Assembly (NCBI RefSeq): GCF_000011345.1 | Contig: NC_004113.1 | Location: forward strand, 2,046,001 to 2,110,000 | Direction: 5' to 3' | DNA length: 64,000 nt | DNA from: Thermosynechococcus vestitus BP-1 | GTDB lineage: Bacteria; Cyanobacteriota; Cyanobacteriia; Thermosynechococcales; Thermosynechococcaceae | Shown here: positions 30,543 to 37,854 of the stretch, in pieces | Numbering within the stretch: the stretch's first letter is position 1 | Layout: every line of letters starts with the position of its first letter | Notes under the pieces: generated by a model | What the model was told of the DNA's origin: nothing | Seen by the model: the letters and a program-made list of their open reading frames with translations, nothing else | Database searches by the model: none | Program-made: the position numbers and the translations under genes

Positions 30543-30953
30543 ATGCTACAGCGCTTTGAATGGACGGATCGCCTGAGTACTGGCGTGCCGATGGTTGACA
30601 TTCAGCACAAGGAGCTAGTGACCGCAATTAATGATCTTGCCGATGCCATTGAACAGGGGCGGGGTGCTTCTCGTATTAAACAGCTCATTGTGTTTATGAA
30701 ATACTACGCTGAGTGGCACTTTGAGAACGAGGAAAGCTGTGCCAACAAATATCGGTGTCCTCTCGCAGAGGTCAACCATCGTGCCCATCAACAATTCATC
30801 CAGCTTTTTGAGGAGCTTCAGCAGCAGTATCGCCACAGTCAAGCGGATGAGTCGGTTGCCGTGATGATCCATGGTAAATTAGCGGATTGGTTGGTCAACC
30901 ACATCATGAAAATCGATAAGGAGATTGGCCAGCACATTTGTGCCCACCGCTAG
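30543..30953 (+). CDS. bacteriohemerythrin
   Basis: The 136-residue protein has the four-helix hemerythrin fold. Di-iron ligands are visible as H22 (DIQHKEL), H59 and E63 (EWHFENEE), and a C-terminal HIMKID motif. The third-helix site reads NHRAHQQF (H79, H82), an HxxH spacing rather than the usual HxxxH, so one ligand may be shifted. It binds O2 or other diatomic ligands at a di-iron centre. It starts 13 bases after the DUF4388 gene. Confidence 0.85.
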   Translation: MLQRFEWTDRLSTGVPMVDIQHKELVTAINDLADAIEQGRGASRIKQLIVFMKYYAEWHFENEESCANKYRCPLAEVNHRAHQQFIQLFEELQQQYRHSQADESVAVMIHGKLADWLVNHIMKIDKEIGQHICAHR

Positions 30954-30964
30954 TCCAAGAATCA

Positions 30965-31189
30965 ATGGGTAAAAAGCACGTCATTGTCAAACCCAATGCA
31001 CGGCAGGCTTCTGTCTCTATCACCCCTGCAGGTCAACTTCTGGTTACAGTCCGTGCCCCTGCCAGTGATGGTCAAGCCAATCAGGAACTTATTGCTCTCT
31101 TGGCAGCGTATTTTGGGGTACCCAAGTCGCGTATTCAGTTGGTTAAGGGTCACACGAGTCGCCATAAGGTGATTGAACTGCTGGATTAA
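30965..31189 (+). CDS. DUF167 (YggU) family protein
   Basis: The 74-residue protein starts MGKKHVIVKPNARQASVS and contains VRAPASDGQANQELIALLAAYF and SRIQLVKGHTSRHKVIEL, the complete DUF167 fold. Function is unknown. It starts 11 bases after hemerythrin; this broadly distributed family may simply ride at the end of the operon. Confidence 0.85.
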   Translation: MGKKHVIVKPNARQASVSITPAGQLLVTVRAPASDGQANQELIALLAAYFGVPKSRIQLVKGHTSRHKVIELLD

Positions 31190-31232
31190 GGCCATCTAGA
31201 CTAATAACAACCTGTGATCCAATGGTTGTTTT

Positions 31233-33824
31233 ATGCCGTCTGATGTCACTCCTGCAAAATCCTTTGTTCTCAGGGGTGCCCGCCCCCATTACAGTCCCGA
31301 TCGCCCCGGACAGGTGGAACACATTTTTCTGGATTTGACGCTGGATTTAGAGGCTCAAACCTGCTGGGGACAGTGCCATATTCACCTGCGCCCGCTGCAC
31401 TCCCAACTGCGACACTTGCGTCTCAATGCGGTCGGGCAACAGATCAAGGGCGTGACCGTGCAGCACCAAGCGCAACCCTTCCACTACGACGGCGAATTCC
31501 TTGAGATTTCCCTCGATGAGAGCCTAGGGATTAGCCCAGAGCAGGTGCTGCTGATTGCCATTGACTATCGCCTTGACAAGCCTCAGCGAGGGTTATACTT
31601 TGTCTCCACCCACCCACCCCAAGCCTGGACCCAAGGAGAAGATGAGGACTCCCGCTATTGGTTTCCCTGTTTTGACTATCCCGGTCAACTGGCGACGTCA
31701 GAGATCAGAGCCCGAGTGCGCCAGCCCCTCCAGGCCATTTCCAATGGTGAATTGCGTGCCTGTTATAGCGAGGGAGAGTGGCAAGTCTTTCACTGGCACC
31801 AGCCCCAAGTTCACCCCACCTACCTGATGACCTTGGCTGTGGGGGATTTTGCCGTTTTTGATGATCAGTGGCAGGGCAAGCCCGTCACCTACTACGTTGC
31901 TAAAGATCGGGCGGCCGATGCCCTACGCACCTTGGGCAAAACGCCAAAGATGATTGACTTTTTTAGCCGCATCTATGGCTATCCCTACCCCTACCCAAAA
32001 TATGCCCAGGTGTGTGTGGCCGATTTTATTTTTGGTGGCATGGAAAACACCTCGACAACGCTGCTCACCGATCGCTGTCTTTTGGATGAGCGGGCGGCGA
32101 CGGAAGATTTTCGCAGTGAAAGTCTTGTGGCCCATGAGCTGGCACACCAGTGGTTTGGGGATCTGGTGGTGATCAAGCACTGGTCCCATGCCTGGATTAA
32201 GGAGGGCATGGCCTCCTATGCCGAGGTGTTGTGGTTTGAAGAGGAATATGGCGCTGATTTTGCCGCCTACTACCGTCTTGGGGAGTTGCGCAGCTACCTC
32301 AGTGAGGATAGCGATCGCTACCGCCGCCCGATTGTCACCCACGTCTATCGCGACGCCATTGAACTCTACGATCGCCACCTCTACGAAAAAGGCGCCTGTG
32401 TCTATCACATGATCCGCCAAGAACTCGGCGAAGAACTCTTCTGGAAAGCCATTCAAACCTTTGTCCAGACCTACGCCCATCAAACCGTTGAAACGGTGGA
32501 TCTCCTGCGGGCCATTGAAAGTGCCACCGGACGCAACTTGCTTCCCCTCTTTGACCAATACGTGTTTCGCGGCGGGCATCCCGACTTCCATGTCAGCTAT
32601 CGCTGGGAGGCTACCGAGCAATTAGCTGTGATTACCGTCAAGCAACAGCAGGTAACCGAAGGCGTTACCCCCCTAGAGCGCAATCTTTTTGACCTGCGGA
32701 TTCCCATTGGTATCGGTACCGTAGATGAACAGGGCCAGGTTTCAGTGAAGATCATGCCGCTGCGCATTCATGAACCAGAGCACACCTTCTATCTACCGCT
32801 GCCAAAGCAACCCAGGTTTGTGAGTTTTGATGCCGGCAACCATACGCTCAAAACCGTTACCCTAGAGTACCCGCTGCCGGAGCTCAAGGCGCAGCTTCAG
32901 TACGATCCCGACGTACTTGGACGCATTCAAGCCGCCATTGCCCTTGGCAAGAAAGGCAACCTAGAGGTGGTTCAAACCCTGGCAGAGGCATTCAAAGGCG
33001 AACCCTTCTGGGGGGTACGGCGCGAAATTGCCAAAGTCCTAGGCACAATTCAACTGGATCAAAGTTTAGATGCCCTGAAACTGGCGCTTGCGGATCACCA
33101 TCCCCATGTGCGCGCAGCAGCAGTGGAGGCCATTGCCGGGTTTAAGTCCGCGAAAGCCTACGAACTCCTCAAGCCCATTGCCAAGCATGGCGACCCCAGT
33201 TATAGCGTTGAAGCAGCTGCCCTGAAGGGAATTGGTGTCATTGCCGCTGCCAAACCACAACCGAAACCCAAGCCCGAAAAAGTGCTAAAACGGCTGCGCA
33301 AAGCCTTGGAAACGCGGCAGGGTTGGAATGAGGTGGTGCGCTGTGGGGCGATCGCCGGCGTGGGCCAACTCAAGGATCTGCCAGAGGCGGTGAATTTGGT
33401 TCTCGACTATACTGCGATGGATGTCCCGCAACCCCTGCGTTTGGCAGCCATTCGTACCCTTGGCACCATTGGCGATCGCCACCATCCCCAACTGTCGCAA
33501 ATTCTGGAACGGCTAGAGCAACTGAGCCACGAGACCTTTTTCTTTACCCAGATGGCCGTTGTCCAAGCCCTGAGTCAAATTGACCATCCACGGGTTTTGG
33601 GCCTCCTGCAACAGGTGGGCGATCGCACCACCGATGGCCGCATCAAGCGATTCGTGGATGAAAGCATTGCCAAAGTGCAAAAAGCCATTGGCAGTGATGA
33701 CCGTCTCAAGACTCTAGAGACCACCCTCAGCGAGTTGCAAAAGGAAAACCAAACCCTGAAAAGCCGCCTTGAAGAATTGGCGGCACGCACTCAGGCGACC
33801 AATCAGGAATCAGCCCCCAGTTAG
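31233..33824 (+). CDS. M1-family aminopeptidase with HEAT-repeat C-terminus
   Basis: The 863-residue protein has an N-terminal beta domain, then a thermolysin-like domain with zinc site H301-E-L-A-H305 and E324 (18 residues on, in IKEGMASY where most relatives have NEG). FGGMENT, the substrate amino-terminus motif, lies near residue 270. Residues 555-830 are HEAT repeats (for example LALADHHPHVRAAAVEAI), followed by a coiled coil. It removes N-terminal amino acids from peptides or trims them in the cytosol. Confidence 0.9.
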   Translation: MPSDVTPAKSFVLRGARPHYSPDRPGQVEHIFLDLTLDLEAQTCWGQCHIHLRPLHSQLRHLRLNAVGQQIKGVTVQHQAQPFHYDGEFLEISLDESLGISPEQVLLIAIDYRLDKPQRGLYFVSTHPPQAWTQGEDEDSRYWFPCFDYPGQLATSEIRARVRQPLQAISNGELRACYSEGEWQVFHWHQPQVHPTYLMTLAVGDFAVFDDQWQGKPVTYYVAKDRAADALRTLGKTPKMIDFFSRIYGYPYPYPKYAQVCVADFIFGGMENTSTTLLTDRCLLDERAATEDFRSESLVAHELAHQWFGDLVVIKHWSHAWIKEGMASYAEVLWFEEEYGADFAAYYRLGELRSYLSEDSDRYRRPIVTHVYRDAIELYDRHLYEKGACVYHMIRQELGEELFWKAIQTFVQTYAHQTVETVDLLRAIESATGRNLLPLFDQYVFRGGHPDFHVSYRWEATEQLAVITVKQQQVTEGVTPLERNLFDLRIPIGIGTVDEQGQVSVKIMPLRIHEPEHTFYLPLPKQPRFVSFDAGNHTLKTVTLEYPLPELKAQLQYDPDVLGRIQAAIALGKKGNLEVVQTLAEAFKGEPFWGVRREIAKVLGTIQLDQSLDALKLALADHHPHVRAAAVEAIAGFKSAKAYELLKPIAKHGDPSYSVEAAALKGIGVIAAAKPQPKPKPEKVLKRLRKALETRQGWNEVVRCGAIAGVGQLKDLPEAVNLVLDYTAMDVPQPLRLAAIRTLGTIGDRHHPQLSQILERLEQLSHETFFFTQMAVVQALSQIDHPRVLGLLQQVGDRTTDGRIKRFVDESIAKVQKAIGSDDRLKTLETTLSELQKENQTLKSRLEELAARTQATNQESAPS

Positions 33825-33864
33825 GGCTGTAGCATAGATAGAGCAGCAACTAAAGGAGGTTTGG

Positions 33865-34872
33865 GTGACCAAAAAACGGGTGCTTTCGGGAGTACAGCCC
33901 ACAGGTAGCCTGCATTTAGGCAATTACCTCGGCGCCATTCGCAACTGGGTGGCCGGTCAAGCAGAGTATGAAAACTACTTCTGCGTGGTGGATTTACACG
34001 CGATTACGGTACCCCACGATCCAGCGGAACTCGCTGCCAATACCTACACAGTGGCTGCTCTGTATTTGGCCTGTGGTATTGATCCTGCCCACGCCACTAT
34101 TTTTGTGCAATCCCACGTCAGCGCCCATGCCGAACTCACCTGGTTACTCAACTGCATTACCCCCCTCAACTGGCTGGAGGACATGATCCAATTCAAGGAA
34201 AAAGCCGTCAAGCAAGGGGAAAATGTGGCAGCAGGACTGCTGGACTATCCTGTGCTCATGGCAGCAGATATTTTGCTCTATGATGCCGATCTCGTGCCCG
34301 TGGGCGAAGATCAAAAACAGCACTTGGAGCTGACCCGCGATATTGCTGCCCGTGTGAATTACCTCTTTGCCCGCAATCAGCCGCCAATTTTGAAGCTGCC
34401 GGAACCCTTGATTCCTAAGGCAGGGGCACGGGTGATGAGTCTCACCGACGGCACAAAAAAAATGTCGAAGTCCGATCCATCGGAGTTGAGTCGGATTAAC
34501 CTTTTGGACTCCCCTGATGAGATTCGCAAAAAGATCAAGCGCTGCAAAACAGATCCGATTCGTGGCTTGGCATTTGACGATCCCGATCGCCCCGAAGCCA
34601 ATAACCTGCTGAGCCTCTATCAAGTGCTCACGGGAAAAACTAAGGAGGCAGTGGCGGCAGAGTGTGCCGATATGGGCTGGGGACAGTTTAAGCCCCTGCT
34701 CACGGATGCGGTGATTGCTACCCTTGAACCCATTCAGCAGCGCTACAACGAGATTATGGCAGATCCAAGCTACCTGAAGGATTTGCTCAAAAAAGGCCAA
34801 GAGCAGGCAGCGACTGTGGCAAATGCCACGTTAGAGCGGGTGAAACTTGCCTTTGGGTTTACACTCCCATGA
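33865..34872 (+). CDS. trpS: tryptophan-tRNA ligase
   Basis: The 335-residue class I synthetase has GVQPTGSLHLGNYLGAI at residues 7-23 (HIGH equivalent HLGN) and KKMSKSD near residue 197. It uses a GTG start at 33865 with an ideal ribosome site AAGGAGGT (33853-33860). It charges tRNA-Trp with tryptophan. Its stop overlaps the start of the next gene by 4 bases (ATGA). Confidence 0.96.
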   Translation: MTKKRVLSGVQPTGSLHLGNYLGAIRNWVAGQAEYENYFCVVDLHAITVPHDPAELAANTYTVAALYLACGIDPAHATIFVQSHVSAHAELTWLLNCITPLNWLEDMIQFKEKAVKQGENVAAGLLDYPVLMAADILLYDADLVPVGEDQKQHLELTRDIAARVNYLFARNQPPILKLPEPLIPKAGARVMSLTDGTKKMSKSDPSELSRINLLDSPDEIRKKIKRCKTDPIRGLAFDDPDRPEANNLLSLYQVLTGKTKEAVAAECADMGWGQFKPLLTDAVIATLEPIQQRYNEIMADPSYLKDLLKKGQEQAATVANATLERVKLAFGFTLP

Positions 34873-36110
34873 GCATAGGCCACAAGCTCAGACAGACTTG
34901 GGGGGTATTTTGGCGGCGATCGCGCCTTGTCAATGGCGAGCCCCTCAACTGGGTCAGTCTCACTGTCATTATATTGGTGGATATTTTTATCCTCATTAAT
35001 GTCTTTAGCGGTCTCAGCGAAATTGGGAATTGGCCCTTAAGTCCCACTGCAGCTCAGCCCTGCTATGAGCCTTGGCAAAGCTATCGTCAGGATAGAGGGA
35101 GCGATCGCGCGATTCGTTTTCTCAAGCAGCAGATTACCTTAGAGCCATCGCCCCAGGGCTACCTAGAGCAGCTAGAAGAGAGCACCAAAGGAAAACTGGG
35201 GCCCCTCTCATCCATTTGCTTGACCTACGCAAAATATCAGGACGCTGTCAACCGTCCCCCAAATCAGGCCCGACTCAGGCAACAACAGGAAAAACAGGCG
35301 CAAATCCAAGCCCTCGAGGCCACCAATGCCCGCATTCGCCAAGAGTATGGCTCAACGCTATTGGAGCAGCTTGCGGGACAACCCCCGGAGCAATCGATCA
35401 ACTTCGTAGAAGCTGCCAAGGCCAAAGCCACTCTTGAAGCCAACAATCGCCAGATTGCCGCTCTCAAAAATGAGATTGCTGCCCTTGAACAGGCGATTCT
35501 CCAGGAACCCAGTAGCCAAGCGTTCCTGAACTTTTTAGAGGACACCACCCAATTTGCCCAGCTTGAGGGCGAGTATCGGCGCTCTCAATTTTGGTACCCC
35601 AGCCGGCAATTGCTCCTCCAGGTTCTCTTTTTATTGCCACTGATGGGCATTGCCCTCTGGCTGTATCGCTTTGGCGATCGCCACCACTATGACCTCCTTG
35701 CCCTCATGAGCTGGCACCTCCTGGTGATCCTGTTGATTCCCTTGGTGCTGAAGATTCTGGAGTGGTTGCAAATCGGCACCCTCTTTACATGGCTGGCCAA
35801 TGGGATTGTTGCCCTCTTTGGTGGCCTGCTCTTTTTGGTGAGATATGTCTATATCCTCCTGGTGCCGGCGATTGGGTTGGGTATGATTAAAGTTGCCCAA
35901 GTCCTTTTCCTGAACCCGCAGCGACAGGCGGCAGGGCGCATTCAAAAACAACGCTGTGTGCGCTGTGGCAAACGATTGCGGGATTTGGATCAACACTGTC
36001 CCCACTGTGGTTATTTGCAGTGGATGCCCTGTCCCAGTTGTGGGCAGCCCACCTACCGCCACTTGCCCTATTGCCGCCACTGTGGTGCCTTGATACCCCC
36101 CAAGAGTTAG
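34869..36110 (+). CDS. membrane protein with coiled coil and C-terminal zinc ribbons
   Basis: The 413-residue protein has one N-terminal transmembrane helix (WVSLTVIILVDIFILINVFSG), a periplasmic or lumenal coiled-coil region (residues 60-235), three more membrane segments (residues 245-350) and a cytosolic C-terminus with two zinc-ribbon pairs (CVRCGKRLRDLDQHCPHCG and CPSCGQP...CRHCG). It overlaps trpS by 4 bases and is cotranslated. I do not recognise the function. Confidence 0.75.
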   Translation: MSIGHKLRQTWGVFWRRSRLVNGEPLNWVSLTVIILVDIFILINVFSGLSEIGNWPLSPTAAQPCYEPWQSYRQDRGSDRAIRFLKQQITLEPSPQGYLEQLEESTKGKLGPLSSICLTYAKYQDAVNRPPNQARLRQQQEKQAQIQALEATNARIRQEYGSTLLEQLAGQPPEQSINFVEAAKAKATLEANNRQIAALKNEIAALEQAILQEPSSQAFLNFLEDTTQFAQLEGEYRRSQFWYPSRQLLLQVLFLLPLMGIALWLYRFGDRHHYDLLALMSWHLLVILLIPLVLKILEWLQIGTLFTWLANGIVALFGGLLFLVRYVYILLVPAIGLGMIKVAQVLFLNPQRQAAGRIQKQRCVRCGKRLRDLDQHCPHCGYLQWMPCPSCGQPTYRHLPYCRHCGALIPPKS

Positions 36111-36179
36111 TCGTCCCTGCAACGGTGGAGCCAGTCGGCACACTGCCGCTATAACCCCTGCAGTATCATATTGGGTCAG

Positions 36180-36316
36180 CCCTCAGCAGCAAAGGCCTCG
36201 GCTTCAATGGGAATCTCTTCAGGGTCATGGCCACTCTTGCGGTAGAGAACCGCCACGATACCGGCGCTGACGCGGATGCCCACGGGCACGCGGGAAGCCA
36301 ACTCCCCTTGGGCGGC
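36180..36316 (-). pseudogene. C-terminal gene fragment
   Basis: The minus strand encodes CAAQGELASRVPVGIRVSAG and on to PEEIPIEAEAFAAEG, then a stop. An in-frame TGA lies directly upstream and no start codon is available. The coding-like composition suggests the tail of a lost gene; the parent family is not recognised. Confidence 0.4.
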
Positions 36317-36337
36317 ACATCAGGTCTGCACAACATG

Positions 36338-36706
36338 TCAGTTCTTGGGGCGCAGCGTTTCGCGAAAAATCCGCCAATGGGCAAGGCCATAGGGACGCAT
36401 CACTGAGCGATCGCGACTCAAACTATAGGAGCCATAGTTATCCTCTTGGCGCTGAGGAATATCGATGGTTGTGCCAGTCTGCAAAATTGTACGCAGCAAC
36501 TCATAGGCTTCCCGCTCAGCACTGTTTTGTAGCCGAAAAGGGGCAAGATCGCGGTACGGATAATCAACGAGATCAAACAGAGGCTGAATATCCTCGCCAG
36601 AACCAGCCATGGGGATCAAATCCCGCTGTGACAGACTGACGGATGGCGAAATCAAAAGGGCGATCGCCAGGGTCAATGTAGATAAAGCAGTGCGACGCGA
36701 AAGCTA
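36338..36706 (-). pseudogene. secreted hypothetical protein, 5' end broken near a group II intron
   Basis: The frame reads LSRRTALSTLTLAIALLISP and continues about 100 residues to RIFRETLRPKN. The start is a clear signal-peptide sequence with a twin-arginine-like SRRTA, but an in-frame TAG sits immediately before LSRR and the only start inside is a TTG at 36676. The intron-like sequence begins about here, so its insertion probably removed the original start. The mature part has no family I recognise. Confidence 0.5.
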
Positions 36707-36714
36707 GCCAGATG

Positions 36715-37530
36715 ATTGTCCCACTAGCCCAACAAGCTAGAACGGGACCGGTTGTTCCCCCAACCGTAGCCTAAGGAGGCATGCGTGACTGGTAACGGTC
36801 AGGTATGAAGCCCTCCCGACAATGAAGCCCGAACCGGAAGGTTGGAGCCGAATCCGTGAGGAGGAAGCAACTTCACCAGCGTCAGGTGATAGGGAGCTAG
36901 GCTTGAGGGTATGGTGAACGCAAGTGAAGTGACGCTAGAAGCCTCGTTACTCCAAGCAGGCCAAAGATGCTGATAGGCCTGAGCCAAAATGGCAAAGCGG
37001 ATTGGATTCACTGCTTGCTTTTCAGTGAACGGGGACAGCAACTCCGCCGGGGTATAGTCACCACCTAACCCCTCGTGTCATCTGGTTGGAACGCGGTAAG
37101 CCCGTATCTTCGCCTTGAACATTCAAGGCAGGCAAACCGTAAGGAATGCTGATGGGGGTGCGGGTAGAGGAGGTGGGAAAAAGCGAATGCTAGCCTGTAA
37201 TGGGCTAGATAGGGATTGAGAATGCTGGCAGGACATTCAACATCATCCCACTCGAAAGAGGGCAGACTTCCCGCCGGTCCCCCCTTACGAGAAAGTCTAT
37301 AGAACCTTCCTAATGGTGACAATGCAAATGGCGGTGATCTTGAGTCACTGGTGCGGTCACCAACCTGCTCAAAAGGTAGAGAGGCTGTAGATGAGTATCG
37401 TAAAGGTTGCATGCACAACCGGTTCCTCTTAAATGAGGGGTCCTGGGGGGCTCGAGCCGGATGCGGGGAAACTTGCACGTCCGGTTCCTAGGGGGCTAGG
37501 GGGCAGCGATGCCCCCCTGCTACCCGACAC
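36715..37530 (+). mobile_element. ORF-less group II intron
   Basis: The plus strand shows a group II ribozyme 3' half: domain V at 37454-37487 (34 bases, GAGCCGGATGC...GCACGTCCGGTTC, with the AGC triad and a GAAA loop), then a domain VI hairpin with a candidate branch A near 37522 and a 3' end AC around 37528-37530. Upstream there are many paired segments, including CTAAGGAGGCATGCGTGACT near 36772. No reverse transcriptase frame is present. The 5' consensus GUGYG is not obvious, so the left edge is uncertain or degenerate. Such introns are many-copy in Thermosynechococcus and are moved by proteins encoded elsewhere. Confidence 0.75.
37454..37487 (+). ncRNA. group II intron domain V
   Basis: The 34-base hairpin matches the domain V consensus in length, in its 5' GAGCC and 3' GGTTC strands, in the ATGCG bulge region and in the GAAA tetraloop. 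Domain V forms the catalytic metal site. Confidence 0.85.
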
Positions 37531-37854
37531 CCGAAACCAGGTTCGAATTTGTTTTTTTTAACACAACGATCAGACCCCTACCTTGGGGCAATGCTGCTTC
37601 TAAACGAGCAATTTCGATAGCAGTCTAAACGTGTTCTCTATCGCGATTTCGCAGCGATCCCCACCCCTTTTCAAAAGGATGGGATCACAGTCAGAAAACC
37701 CCCAAAGCAGCTCCTTGGGAACATGAAGCACCACCGCTGCCCCAGTAGTTTAGAAAAGGTGTGTATAATGAATTTAGAAAAAGCAATAAATAACATTATT
37801 TGATAAACTTTTGTAAAGCCTGTTATTTTGAATGTCTTAGGCAATGCTTCACCA
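37531..37854. other. intergenic region between intron and photoreceptor gene
   Basis: The minus strand at 37531-37624 reads TAIEIARLEAALPQGRGLIV and so on up to the intron edge; it looks like a coding fragment that the intron interrupts, but I cannot name it. The rest is AT-rich (37755-37830), with TATAAT at 37765-37770 that could be the -10 of the downstream gene. No complete gene is seen. Confidence 0.4.

Noticed and set aside
31923-32621. 232-codon minus-strand frame inside the aminopeptidase gene
   Set aside because: It lies opposite the zinc-binding domain and shows no conserved motif.
37065-37478. 137-codon minus-strand frame in the intron
   Set aside because: It is antisense to the ribozyme and overlaps domain V, whose sequence is fixed by RNA structure.
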